A stretch of 64,000 nucleotides of DNA from Apiospora phragmitis (Eukaryota > Ascomycota > Sordariomycetes > Amphisphaeriales > Apiosporaceae): positions 5,518,001 to 5,582,000 of the forward strand of contig JAQQWL010000011.1 in NCBI GenBank assembly GCA_038363925.1, written 5' to 3'. The position numbers and the translations under genes are program-made. Positions within the stretch are counted from its first letter, which is position 1, and every line of letters begins with the position of its first letter. The notes under the pieces are model-generated. The model made no database searches and had not been told where the DNA came from. It saw only the letters and a program-made list of their open reading frames with translations. Positions 1-11,284 of the stretch are shown here, piece by piece.

Positions 1-785
1 ACGGTCGTCACGAGACTATTTGGAGCTGCTCGCTTGCTAGATCTCCGGGTGTGGTGGAAATAGGGGTAAGTGGGCACAAAACCACCAGCACTTACTCCGA
101 ACATCTCAAATGTACGTTAGACCCAACCCTTGTAATCGCACAGCCCAGATTGATGATGGATGAGCAAACCTATAAATTAAACCTAGGGACAACACAATTG
201 ATAGGTGCTTGGTAAGTTCGGGCAATACTTGACGTCTCAGGAGATTTCAGACATCCAGTCACTTCTTCCGTTTGATAGCTCCAGTAAAGGGGCCGCCTAG
301 GAAATGTGTGGACCTGGCATTGCATCTATGATATAGCAAGGAAGGCACAAAAGAGAACATTGAAGAAATTCTATCCAAGGCAAGTGTCTTTCCATTATTG
401 CCTATATAGGTAAGGCTATCCCTAAATTCACACGCGCTGCCAACCAAGCAAGCTACGCATGGCCCGATGAATAGATTCCAATTCCACAAATACGTTATTT
501 AAATCGTTTATGCGGCTGACCGTCAAATTCCTGTAGCATCAATCATCTCGACATGTCGTCGTATCCGGACCGAAGTCCATCTCATCAGCCACTCTCGTCC
601 AGCACACTCCCTGCAACGGCTCTGAACTTCCAGCCAGTTTCCCTAGCCCCTACGTTCGGATTCTGGAAAACCCCTTGGATATAAATCCCTTCGATGAGCC
701 CTTTAGGACCAGCTCCTGTTGCCAATCTGGTATGTCCCGCGCAAGCACCGACTGCCCCGTTTGGGCATGGTCCGAAAACACATCA
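1..785. other. Non-coding stretch, no gene seen
   Basis: Only short, low-quality ORFs occur here and none resembles a protein I know. The right end is the 3' flank of the minus-strand poly-Q gene. No RNA gene or repeat is evident. Confidence 0.5.
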
Positions 786-1805
786 TCAGGCAGTAACACC
801 CTTGCCTACGACGCTCCCCCACCTGAAGCGCCTCAGGGTGCCTCCACTACTTCTAATAACCTCTCTTCCGCAGCTGCCGCCTTCGGCGACGGCAGTGCTG
901 GCGTTCCCCACGCCTAAGCTGCTCAGAGTCTCTTGCCGGCCGACCTCCCGGCCGATGACATAACCAGCACCGAACCCGACCACGCTGACCAGCACCACTA
1001 CGCCCGCACTAACGACCCACGTCAAAAGTGTGGACTGATGAAGGCCTCATCCACGTTCGATGAAGTCTTCTTCTTCTTGACCGCTCTCGGTTGCTTGCTG
1101 GGCGGGGTCGGGGTGGCGGCCCGCTTGCCTTTCTCGGAGCTCGGAGTGACCTCTTTAGACGACCCCGAGGGCGTTGGGACTGGATCGGCCCTTAGCACGC
1201 GGCCCTGGGCTACGGGTCGGTGTGTGGGGGGCATTAGCTCGCTCTCTGGTACAAAACAGAGATTCATAGGCTGGTTTCTGGCTGGGTCAGAACGGTCGCC
1301 CAACTCTTTGTCCCCATCCTTATCGCGACCCCTCGCCGCAGCAGCACAGCTCAGCAGAGTCGTCAAGCTTGCGCGCAGAGCAGCGTCGTTGTCAGCTTGG
1401 TAGCTAGGCGACATCAAGTTGGGTGCACGAAGATCGACTCGTGTAGTACTGCTACGCTGGCTGAAGGATGGGCGCGGGTGGTTTTGTGGTATACTGGAGC
1501 TGGTGGAATGACGGTGCTGCAGGTGCGACGGTGGATGGGAGAAAGCGTTGGGCTGTGGCCTAAAAGGCTCAGATGGCCGTCGGGTGCCAAGCGCGGTAGC
1601 ATGATCATCATCGTCTTCCGCTTCGTCACTACTTTCCGGTGCAGCATGGTATACATTGCGCAGAGGAGTCGAGCCCGGTATATGCACCGACGTAATGTTC
1701 TCGGTAGATGAGGTGATGACGGGGTCTGAATCCGTCTCGCTCTCCTCGTATTCTTCCTGACTACTCGTGCCGGCTTGGCTGTACTGCACAGCACGGCTTG
1801 CCTGC

Positions 1806-1837
<32 letters not shown>

Positions 1838-2156
1838 GGCATAGAGATGGTTGTAGGATTGGGGGTGCAGGCGTCGCCTTCTGGCAGCATAAGCTGACGA
1901 ACCGACACGTAAACCAGTCGTCACAATCTCGTCTCCGGGCAGAAGATACAGACGAGGACGATGGATGCGACGATACTTCGACCCAAGATTCTACGTCGCG
2001 AACGTTTGATCTCCCTTGCCTGCTGACTCCGGTGAACTCATAGGTGGATACGCCGTCGTTGTGGCGCGGTGGTTGCGTGGATGACCTCGTCGGCGCAGTG
2101 GAGTTGTTAACTCCGCCATCGCCGCCCATATTGGCCTGCGCGTTTCGAGTGTTCAT
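786..2156 (-). CDS. Hypothetical poly-Q protein with C-terminal membrane anchor
   Basis: I do not recognise this family. Read across two apparent single-base frame breaks, the gene gives about 456 aa. The start is the ATG at 2156. The N-terminal frame runs to about 1985, where one extra base moves it to a frame containing the plausible stretch RPRLYLLPGDEIV. A run of about 12 Gln (near 1803-1838) follows, then a long Ser/Pro/Thr/Glu-rich disordered region, and a Lys-rich patch (KKKKTSS). At 1024-1027 a TTTT run appears one T short. Restoring the frame adds a strongly hydrophobic segment (VVSAGVVVLVSVVGFGAGYV) followed by a roughly 55-residue hydrophilic tail. The layout suggests a tail-anchored or single-pass membrane protein with a disordered cytosolic part. 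An intron could replace the first frame break, but I found no convincing splice pair. The gene model is moderately supported and the function is unknown. Confidence 0.5.
1803..1838. repeat. CAG/CAA (poly-Gln) trinucleotide repeat
   Basis: An imperfect trinucleotide run on the minus strand encodes about 12 consecutive glutamines in the poly-Q protein. Confidence 0.8.
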
Positions 2157-4116
2157 TTCGTTCCCAGGGCTTTACGGCGGGAAAGGCATGAATGGAATCA
2201 ATACGAAAAAGAAGAAGAAAAACGTATGATAAGGTGGCTGAAGGCGGGAAGTGTAACAAGCGGTCGTGTTAATGAAGGGGTTGTGTCCCTCACACACCGT
2301 CTCCCTATCGTTTTCCCTAACAGAGGTACCTAGCCCCACGGTAATGGAGAATGGGAGGGGGCCCAAGGATGCCCACTGATCTTCGTCAGTAGCGCGGAGT
2401 CTCATCCGTGTTCGCGGGCAGCGTATGCATACATATGCTTTTGAGCCCCCCGCCTGTGCTCGTTTGTTGCTTGAATGATGGCGGAACTTGAGCGCCGATC
2501 CAGTGCTGAGGTCGTGAAAACGTAACGTGCAGAGATGAAACGACAGTGGTTTGCAACAATCCAGAAAACGAAAGAATGGGACAGGAGAAATGATGGCCGG
2601 CCTCGAGGGAATGTTGGGCACGGCTGATCCGGGGTCTGACCTTGATTAGATCATGGAGAGAGGTCACGGGTGGCTTTGGTTGGAGTGGAGGGGTCCCAGT
2701 ACGCTGTAGGGCCCTAATTTGGAAATATGTACCCAGAACAGAGACCTGGAATGGGGGAACCAGGCGAATCAACAGCTGAGCAGTTGAATAGTGGCTTTGT
2801 CTCTCATCCTTTGTTCACAGAGGAAGGAAGGTATGTAAGCAGTAAACGATTTATTAAGCCTGGATGCCAAGCCTAGACGGCTGAGACAATGCCTCAGGCC
2901 CTTAGCCCAATGACGAGATGCAGCCGTTTAGCACCGCTTCGTATCCTTGATCGGATGTGATTGACTGCTGAGAACGAACGACATCAGCCCAGTCGTGCAT
3001 AGCACAAGTGAACATGAAACCTCCTATCTCGTTAAAGTTATCTGTTGGAATCATACATCACAAATACCTGCATGCATCATGCAAGATATGGAGGGTAAGG
3101 CCAAGATGACATAACACCCCCTCCCCCCCTTTTGTCCCATTCTCATCACAAGAACAGCTGGGCTGTGCGCGTGCTCCTCCCACCCCGCCGCTGACGAGGC
3201 CCCATTGACGCACTTACTACACCCAAGCACCAAGGCACCCCAGGAAGCAAGGGCAAGTCCTTTATTTACGGAGCGTCAGCTACTAGTAGTACATAGATTA
3301 GATATAAGCAACCATACAGGTAGGTTATCTAGAGCCATCATTGCCCCGACAGAAACTGCGGAAAAAAGGAAAATAATAAAACAGAAGTTGCCAGTGCAGC
3401 TACCCAGGTCGTATGTCCTTGGTGACCACGCACCTAGGACCCCTTTCCCCAATATCACAGCAAACCCGTCTTGATTTTATGATAGAACTAATACAGGTCA
3501 CGCACATATTCGAGAAGCAAGTCAAGGCACCGGGAACAGTGATAGATTAAGCCTATAACTAAGGAAAACCACATCGTACATCGTAGGAAGCATTATACTC
3601 ACCGAAAGAGCATGGATCCAGAAGTCGTACAGCCGGGAACAGAATGGGGGAATTGTAACGCCTACCAATCATCGCAGGAAAATCATCGTAAAGAATACTT
3701 TTCGGAGCCCTCAAACGCCATCATAAGCCCTCTTAGTTTGAAGAGTGGTCCACTCAATGCTGCCGCCAGGCTTTCATAAAGAGCTTCGTCCCATCTTCGT
3801 GACCGCAAGTTAGCCCACAGTGCCCTCAGAAGGAAAAGCCGACGAGATGATTGTGTTTTGCCATCAAGAACATGGGAACGCTTGGAAGGAGAACCCGACC
3901 AAGTTTCCGTCCTGCTTCTTCATTCAGCCCACAAGCCCACGGAATCACATGGAGGGTACCCTCCAATTAAGCCCTCAGGTGTATCGCAACTCGGTCAACA
4001 GACCGAGTATAGCCCTCGAAGCCCACAACTCCCACAGGAGTGAAGTTCTAAGAAGCCGACAACCCACATAGCCAACCGTCTTGTGTCAATGAGCCCTCAT
4101 GTGCGGCAGATCGTGT
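2157..4116. other. Intergenic region, no gene seen
   Basis: About 2 kb between the start of the poly-Q gene and the 3' end of the nucleolin-like gene. The proximal part should hold the poly-Q gene promoter. The distal 400 bp carries several copies of the heptamer AGCCCTC (near 3706, 3726, 3969, 4010 and 4092, plus a related TGCCCTC near 3820). No conserved protein or RNA gene was recognised. Confidence 0.5.
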
Positions 4117-5696
4117 TTAGAACTGGGAATGGTGAGTTAGTAGAGATTTCGAGCGTATGGTAGTGCGCGTCAACATACCGTGATCTTCTTTCCCTGGAAG
4201 CCGCCACCACCGCGACCACCACCGAAGCCACTACCGCCACCGCGGCCACCTCCACGTCCACCAAAGCCACCACGGCCTCCGCGACCACGATCGCCACCAC
4301 CGCGACCGCCGAAACCACCGCCACCGCGGCCACCACCGAAGCCACCACGGCCACCACCACGGCCGCCGAAGCCACCACCACCCTCACGGGGAGGACGCTG
4401 GCTAGCGTAGTCGAGGCGGACGGCACGAGAGCCACGACCCTCACCAATGTAACCGCCGTTCATGGCGTTGAAGGCAGACTTGGCATCATCGATGCTGTTG
4501 AATGTGACGTAACCGAAACCCTTGCGGTTGCCCGACTCACTAGAAAGGAATTAGCGACAGAACATTTCGCGTAGTAGTAGGTATGTTGTAGCTTACGGGT
4601 CAGTGGGCAGACGAAGGCTCTTGACCTCAGCAGCTTCGCTGAAGAAAGCAGTGACCATATCCTCATCAGCATCAAAGGGTAGGTTGCCGACGAAGAGGGT
4701 ATCGCTTTCGGGGCTGACGGTATCGCCGTGCTTCTGGGCACGGTCGTTGGCACGGTCGTTGGGGGTGGCCGCGTCATCAGATCGAGGCTTGGAGAAGTCG
4801 AGGTTCATAGCACGACCTTCGAGCTCGAAGCCGTGCATCTTCTCGTGGGCAGCCTTGCAGGCCTCGGCGGTCTTGAAGTCGACGTAGCCGAAGCCACGCG
4901 ACCGCTGCATGTGCTTGTCGGTAACGACTCTGGCACTGTTCAGCCCATCGCACTCCTCGAAGGCCTTGTACAGGAGGTCATCATCGATACCCCAGCCCAG
5001 GTTGCCGACGAAAAGAGTGGTGCCCTCCTCTTCGCCGTTGTTCTCCGCCTTGGCCTTCTTGGCAGGGGCGGCAGACTCGTCGTCGGCCTTGCGCTTCTTG
5101 GAGACAGGCTCGGCAGCCTTCTCCTTCTCCTCGGAGTCAGAAGCGTCGGAGTCGGAAGAGTCGTCTGAGTCCTCGCCGTCATCCTCGGAATTATCAGAAT
5201 CGTCAGAAGACTGTACCACATGTTAGCAAGCTATCGTTGGTGTGAGTGAAAGGTGGGAGTCGTGGTGGTCTAGACGTACCTCCTTCTCGGCCTTCTTGGA
5301 GGCAGCAGCGGTCTTGGCGCCACCTCCTCAGCATCGCTGTCCTCCTCATCAGAGTCGGAAGAGTCGGAAGAATCGGAAGAGTCGGACTTCTTGGCCTTGC
5401 CGTTGGTCTTGGCCTTGGCAGCAGGCTTCTTGACTACCTTCTCGGCCTCAGACTCGGAATTCGGAGTCGGCAGAGTCGTTGGAGCTCTCCTCAGACTCAT
5501 CAGATTCCTCCTCCTCGCTGTCCGAGGACTCGGACTGAGACTCGACCTTCTTCTTCTTCTTGAGGTCCTTGGCAGAAGCCTTGGGGGCAACCTCCTTGGC
5601 GGCCTTCTTGGACTTGGAAACACCAGCGCTCTTGACAGAGGTAAGGGGATCGGCCTTAGCGGCCTTGCCGGTAGCTTGCTTGGTAGACTTGCCCAT
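4117..5696 (-). CDS. NSR1: Nucleolin-like protein Nsr1/Gar2, two RRMs plus RGG tail
   Basis: Nucleolar RNA-binding protein for pre-rRNA processing and ribosome assembly (known role of the Nsr1/Gar2/nucleolin family). Exons are 5696-5280, 5210-4597, 4539-4179 and 4122-4117, giving about 465 aa. The N-terminus is Lys-rich, then has long Ser/Asp/Glu tracts typical of CK2-target nucleolins. The first RRM carries TTLFVGNLGWGI and SRGFGYVDF. The second carries DTLFVGNLPFDADEDM and KGFGYVTF and is split by intron 2. The C-terminus is a GAR domain of FGGRGGGRGG-type repeats ending GKKIT. Intron 3 has GTATGT, CTAAC and CAG, so the last exon encodes only Phe plus stop. Exon 1 needs one base removed near 5457-5462 and one added near 5316-5322 to stay open. 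These are probably sequence errors. Identity is secure from the domain order. Confidence 0.9.
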
Positions 5697-6230
5697 TTTG
5701 AGTGATTGTGAAGAGATTGATGGGAAGTGAGTGATGGGAAAAAGATGGAAGGTGCAAGGTGAAGTCTGCAGTACAAGAAGGAATGCTGGAGGGAGCTCTT
5801 GACTTTTTATCTGCGCCTGCGGAAAAAAAGTGGTTGGCAGATACTTTTTTCTGGCAGAAAACTCGGACCCTTGAGTTTTTGCAAGTGGAGAGGTGGGGAT
5901 CGGAACTTTTTAGCTTGGGGACTTTTAGGCGGTGAATTTGATATGGAGATGGGTGATGTGATAGATTATCGATAGCGCACGGACGGGGCGACTACTGATA
6001 AGCCAAAAGATGCTTCTGCCTTAGACTTAAGGCTTGAAGCCTCATTATGTAAGCGGACAAGGCCCAACTTCGAGCTGCACTTAGGTAAGCTTTGGTTTGA
6101 GTGCGCCGTGCGATCAGTGAGAAGAAGCTCCGACACGAGAGGCCAATTCCCACCCCCAACGCCGGAGTACACAACACGACCGAAGAAGCCATCTCACCCC
6201 TCCAGCTCCCAGTTTTCTATCGAGCCAAAG
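5697..6230. promoter_or_regulatory. Divergent promoter region, NSR1 / complex I 12 kDa subunit
   Basis: The 534 bp between two divergent start codons must hold both promoters. A/T-runs (near 5825-5880) lie upstream of NSR1, and a CT-rich stretch precedes the ATG at 6231. No specific factor site is claimed. Confidence 0.5.
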
Positions 6231-6716
6231 ATGCCAACTCCCGAATCCGAGGCTTTCCTGGCCAAGAAGCCCAAGGTCCCGCCTACCTTCGACGGTGTCG
6301 ACTACGACGACAACAAGGCGCTGAAGGCCGCCCAAGATTCCATCGTCCGGGAGCAATGGGTGCAGGTCATGATGGGACGGCTGGTGCGAGAGGAGCTCAG
6401 CAAATGCTACTACCGCGAGGGGGTCAACCATCTGGAGAAGTGCGGTCACCTGAGAGGTCAGTAACATACGCATACATCCGAGAAGCCGTGGAGCGCACAC
6501 AGGCTAGGATGCTTGCCGCTTTGTCTCTTGTCGGGTACATATAAGTAGAATGAGCTACTAACGAGGCTACAGAGAAATACTTGCAAATGCTCGATAAGCA
6601 CCGTGTGCGTGGTTTCCTTCTTTGAGCAACAGAACTACTCAACGCCATCGCAAGTTGCGGCTTTGGCTGGGGCCGCAGATGCTACAGCAGCCTCCAAGAA
6701 GTCTAAGAAGCAATAA
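6231..6716 (+). CDS. NADH:ubiquinone oxidoreductase 12 kDa subunit (NDUFB10/PDSW-like)
   Basis: Accessory subunit of mitochondrial respiratory complex I. Exons are 6231-6456 and 6573-6716, giving about 122 aa. The chosen ATG (6231) begins MPTPESEAFLAKKP, the usual fungal N-terminus. An upstream in-frame ATG at 6108 would add a Pro/Ser-rich leader that does not look conserved. The core has TFDGVDYDDNKALKAAQ, IVREQWVQVMMGRLVREEL and CYYREGVNHLEKCG. The spaced cysteines match the NDUFB10/12 kDa family, which carries disulfide-linked Cys residues. The intron (GTCAGT...GCTAC-AG) joins in phase to EKYLQMLDKHR. In exon 2 one extra base near 6616-6623 breaks the frame. Removing it continues into FEQQNYSTPSQ and a Lys-rich end. 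As written, the reading stops at a TGA just after the break. A sequence error is likely. Confidence 0.82.
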
Positions 6717-7358
6717 AGGAAAGGATTGGGCACGCAAGCTTGTAGTTGCAGATGCGAATTGCGTGTCAATTGCACTCGGGCTGCCGTGGAAAAGGGAAGG
6801 GCCAGACTCCCGAGGACGGTTCTCGAGCGGGCAAACTCGACCTTGTAGAACTACTGGGCATGCAATTGGCCCTTGTATATAGAACGGAATCAATTGCATG
6901 AAACACTATATTCTACATTGCCCTCTTTGTTCTTCGGGGTTATCTCGATTAACTCGCATTCAAGGTGACTGTGGGATAGCGTAGGAGCCCAGGCCATACA
7001 TATTCTTTGAAAACAAACCGTTGCATTACGGTCTGTATTGAGTATAAATCTACCGAAATCTCATCATCGGTCATTTCCCCTATCAATACCGTATAGCCGT
7101 TTGAAGGTGTTGGTTATGTTGGTACGTTAGTCGTTGTAAGGTAGCTTATGTCAACTGTAGAATGCGGTACTCCCACACTCAGGATAAAGTGACAGGGGGG
7201 CCGTCCGGCCCGCCAAACAAAATTTCTGGAGCTTCTAGCTTGCAACCTAGGTCCCGACCTTTTGAGTGTCCCCCAACGCAAAGGACGACTTGCGCCCGAC
7301 TATTTTTGAAAAGAATACACCAAACATAAGAATTGGCTCTTTCGCCAGTCAGTTCAGG
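6717..7358. other. Intergenic region, no gene seen
   Basis: 642 bp between two plus-strand genes. It holds the 3' flank of the complex I subunit and the promoter of the mL54 gene. No ORF of note. Confidence 0.5.
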
Positions 7359-8150
7359 ATGATTTGCTGGCGCTGCCTCCAACGCGCCTCCTCGGGGCTA
7401 AGCCGCCCCGTGGTGTCCTCCGCCGCCGCCTCGGCAAGCCGCCAAACCACTATCACCACCACCGCTTCCCCATTCCTCAACCTGCGGGCCCTATCTACAT
7501 CACTGCCACGATTAGACGCCCCGGCCGCCGACCAGCAGACCGAGACGCCCACCTTCAGCACACCGCTAGCCGACGCCCCGGCCTCGCCCGAAGAAGCGGC
7601 CGCGGGCAGCCTCTCGGCGTGCACCCCGGCACCGTCCTGAGCGGTCTCAACTACTTCAAGAACCGGACGGACCCCGTGGCCCTGGCCGACGATAAGTACC
7701 CGGAGTGGCTGTGGCGGTGCCTGGACGTACAGAAGAAGCACGACGACGCGACGACGGATGACGCTGCCGACGAGTTCTGTATGTGTGCACCTTTTTCTCC
7801 CGAAGCGCCCCACTCCATCACCACACTCACTGCCTTCTCCGTAAATCCCATCTTGTTGTAGTATATGAGTGCTAACCCATTCCCAAACAATAGCCAAATC
7901 TAAGAAACAGCGCCGCGCCGCCGCGAAGCGCCAGCGCGCGATCCAGTCCCGCCTGGAGGCCGATGGCAACCTGGAGGCGCTGGCGCCCAAGATCCCGCTG
8001 CAGCAGCAGAGCATCAACATGCCCGGTAACGAGGACGGCACGGATGAGGGGGCGATTGCCGCGGTCGAGGCACGCGAGGAGCTCCGCAAGGCCATGCGCA
8101 AGGAGCGCAAGGCCAAGATCAAGGAGAGCAACTACCTCAAGAGCATGTAA
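7359..8150 (+). CDS. Mitochondrial large-subunit ribosomal protein mL54 (MRPL37 type)
   Basis: Component of the mitochondrial 54S ribosomal subunit. Exons are 7359-7778 and 7894-8150, about 225 aa. The N-terminus (MICWRCLQRASSG, then Ala/Ser/Arg-rich with few acidic residues) is a plausible mitochondrial presequence. The family signature follows: GTVLSGLNYFK, DPVAL and YPEWLWRCLD. The C-terminal exon is basic, with KKQRRAAAKRQRAIQSRL and KAMRKERKAKIKESNYLKSM. The intron has a GTATGT donor, GCTAAC branch point and TAG acceptor. A CCCC run at 7624-7627 appears one C short: with five Cs the presequence frame runs directly into GTVLSGLNYFK. As given, the first frame stops at TGA a few codons later. 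Identification rests on the YPEWLW motif and the basic tail. Confidence 0.82.
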
Positions 8151-8640
8151 ACGGACGACCGGGCTTGGCCGCCGTAATGGCTCGTACCGTGTCATGCGAA
8201 ACCCTATAGAGATTTGTACATTTTATACCATATTGGACGCTAGCATTCATGGGGCAGGTGGCATGACAGTATAGAGGTATTAACACTGTACAATAGTGGA
8301 AAAGGGGTGATATGTGTAAAGTACTCTTTGGTCATTACTTCGATCTGTGAGGTCGTCACTCGACAAGATATCTGCATCATCATCAATTTTGCATTGCTTG
8401 GTATAGACCTGATGAATAGTCTAAGCTCAAACTAGGGTATCATTTATATAAACCTTGCATATCCCGACCCCCCCCCCCCGTGGGTGTGAGCCCATTGCTC
8501 AATGTATGCTCCCCTGATTAATTTCGAGCCTTTAAGCTGGTGCTGCAACCTAAACGGCTTTAATGATACAAACCATATCTGTGGTTCGAGTGCTTCGCGC
8601 AGCATAGACTGCAACAGCAACAAATGCCAACTGACCCACC
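8151..8640. other. Convergent intergenic region
   Basis: 490 bp between the 3' ends of mL54 and TAF7. It contains a C13 homopolymer near 8467-8479. No gene seen. Confidence 0.6.
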
Positions 8641-10201
8641 TCAGTCGTCGTCTGTAAGGCCGAGCTTTGCTTTCTTGAGAGCGATTTCTTCCTTGGTTTT
8701 CTGGATCGTGTTGATGATACGTCTCTTCAAGATCGGGTTTTGCTGGGCTTGAAGTTGCGCCTCGGCGGTAGCAAGCTGTTTCTCGAGCTGGAGCAGGTCC
8801 TCCCGCGCATCTCGCTTCTGTAGTTCTTCTTCGTCGAGTTCATCGTCATCGTCGTCGTCGTCTTCCTCGGATATGTCCTCTTCATCGTCTTCGACTTCAT
8901 TGTCGCTGGGCTCTTGCAGGGGCGCCGCTGGTGTCGCCGCTCCCATGGTCATTGGTGTTGCGGCTTCCATTTGTGTGGCGGGGGTAGCAGCTTCCGCCTC
9001 CATATCCATTTCCATACCAGCAAGTTCGAATTCACGCTCGAGGTCCTCGTCATCGATATCAGGCTCATCCTCGTCGTCCTCCGCCCCGGTCTGTGGTCCG
9101 AAATAGTCCTCTTCGTCCTCATCCCCTTCAGCGTCGGCGCCCGAGTCTGACATCTCTTCGTCTTCGTTATCCTGGATGTATTCGATTGAAGTTTCGATGG
9201 CCTTCTCGTCGTCTGCCATCAGCTTTTTGACCATCTGGCTCACGCTTGCCAGCTGTTTCTCGGTCATGACCTTCCTGAACCTCCGATTTACAGCATCATG
9301 CATAGGAGGCGTGAGACCATGGGGCCAACGAAGTTCGGATCGCTGGGCCATGGGGCGGCAAGGCTATTGTCTTGGCATCGGCCTCGTTTTTAACCTTGGC
9401 GAAGCAAAGTAGCATCTGTGTGACATCGGAGTTCTTCATCATTGCTTTGCGATCCCACGACTTCATTGCTTCTGTGATTGTAGGAAGGTCGACCAGGACG
9501 GCGGCGTAGTGTTCTCTCATCGACCGTAACCATTGCTCTGCGCTCCTTGGCATCAATAAACTGGATGCTTATATCGGCACCGCCATTGGCCTTGGGTAGG
9601 CCGATGGTGCCCTTTTCAAGGGCCTCCCGCAGGTATTCTGTCGATGGGCCCGGTAGAGTGCGCAGAATCATCAGGGTCTCTCTAACGGGATCACCTTCCT
9701 TATCATCGGCCTCCGAGTCGTAGGCATCGCCCGGGCGGTGTTTGACGGGCTCCCCTTGGCACGCCATTTGATGCCTAGGGGAGTGGTCGCACTGACGAGA
9801 GGTGTTGGACCACCGCCTGCTTTCTTGACCTTGATCTTTTTGGAGGCCAAAGGCTGGTCTTCGTCGCTCGAGTAGTTGCGCTTTTTTGACTCGATGACCT
9901 TGGCGGTAGGCTTGGGTTGCCTTCCAGCTTTCGTCTTGTGGAGGGCCGGGGTGGTAACTCCAGGAGTGGTAGGAGTGCTCTGTATCTTGATCTTGATTTT
10001 CTTTTCCGAGCCGCCAGGCGTTGGGGTGTCGCCGCCCAAAGAAGGCCGCCGTGAAGCAGTATTCAGCTTTAGAATGGGACGGGGGTTCTCGGCAGCGGGT
10101 GTTACGGCAGATTTGATGTCGGTAGTAGGTGGCGGCGGCATGCCATGACTGGCGGTGCTCAGTTTCAACGTAGGTTTCTTCGCCTCGTTGACGTCGCCCA
10201 T
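8641..10201 (-). CDS. TAF7: TFIID subunit TAF7 (TAFII55 family)
   Basis: General transcription factor subunit. In the family, TAF7 binds TAF1 and restrains its activity in TFIID. The gene is intronless, about 519 aa, with its ATG at 10201. The N-terminal 150 residues are Pro/Thr/Lys-rich and disordered. The TAFII55 N-terminal domain follows: ETLMILRTLPGP, SIQFIDAKERRAMVTV, then HYAAVLVDLPTITEAMKSWD and NSDVTQMLLCF. Next come WPHGLTPPMHDAVNRRFRK, long acidic tracts rich in Asp and Glu, and a C-terminal helix-rich segment. Three frame breaks interrupt it: a GGGG run one base short at 9752-9755, an extra base near 9511-9522, and a CCCC run (minus strand) one too long at 9352-9355. The gene is probably intact in the organism, because TAF7 is expected to be needed for viability. 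It diverges from a TAF3-like gene. Confidence 0.88.
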
Positions 10202-11284
10202 GATGGATGGGTGAGTTGTGAGATGTGAGAGAGGCGCAAGCACAGCCAAAGTGTTGGCGGTCTGTGTAGATCTAAGATGTAGCAGGATAGAAGGCCGTGC
10301 TTGGTTGTCGTCGATCCGGTGTGAGGCGTTGCAAAGTCGGACTTGAGCTCCAAAGGCTACAAAAGTTAATAATATACGTTAGACACGCCTCACCAAGGAC
10401 GGGAGGTAATTAATTGATGGAGTCAGTCGCGTCCTGCTGGCTTGACAAGGATGGATTCGATCTGCTAGCGCAACGTGGGGTGGGGGACAGACAGCCTGTG
10501 CAGAAGCCTGTGGTGCAGGGTTCAACGGATGTTTCTCTGATGAACATCCAGGCATTTGGCGGCAGATCCTGTGATATAGATTTATATCGTGTCCAATACA
10601 AATACATATGGTAACTTCTAACAAACAGCAACTGCCCTCATGCTGTCTGGTTTTCAGATGTATCTTCAGCGACAGATGTGAAATGTGAAATGTTAGGTAA
10701 GGTACATACATGTAGGTAAAGCTGAGCTCTCCACCCGAGCTACAAGCGTAATGCAGTGCAGATTCAGTGCAGTGCAGTGAATGAATGTGGACGCGACAGA
10801 CTCCAAAATCGGGCCGGAGCTTAGCGTTCACAATGTCCGACTCTGCTTTCCACTTTCTTCGAGTTTCCTTCCTTCAAGCGACTTGGCGACTCTCTCGCGC
10901 CCATGTTCAACATCACTAAGATTACCAACTTCACCTCTTCTGTAAAATCCCAATTATAACAAACCCACATTCGTTCTCACTATAAAAAACAGGCAGTCAC
11001 CATACCTCCTTCCCCGCCGCACCTCGTTTGTGCCACCTCCGTTTGTGAGAGGCGCATCCATTTGACGATGCTGTCGTAGAGCCTTTGGATGTCCCGTCCC
11101 ACATCGCATCGAAAAGAGACAGTGGAGGACCTCCGAGCCCTGGACTGCCACGACGACACTGGGCGGCTTCTTAAACCGCTTCACACCGCCAAAGACAACT
11201 CTGCCCACGGACTTTCGACTCCCGCATCTTCTCTCGTTCTCCTCGCGACCCATCATTGTGCGCGTCGCATCCTGCCCCCACGAA
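10202..11284. promoter_or_regulatory. Shared divergent promoter region of TAF7 and TAF3-like
   Basis: 1,083 bp separate the two start codons. A short direct repeat, (A)GTGCAGTGCA-type, occurs near 10752-10780. No factor sites are assigned. Both flanking genes encode TFIID subunits, so shared control is an inference. Confidence 0.5.

Noticed and set aside
4180..4410. Pro/Arg repeat protein read on the plus strand
   Set aside because: It is the antisense reading of the NSR1 Gly/Arg repeat domain.
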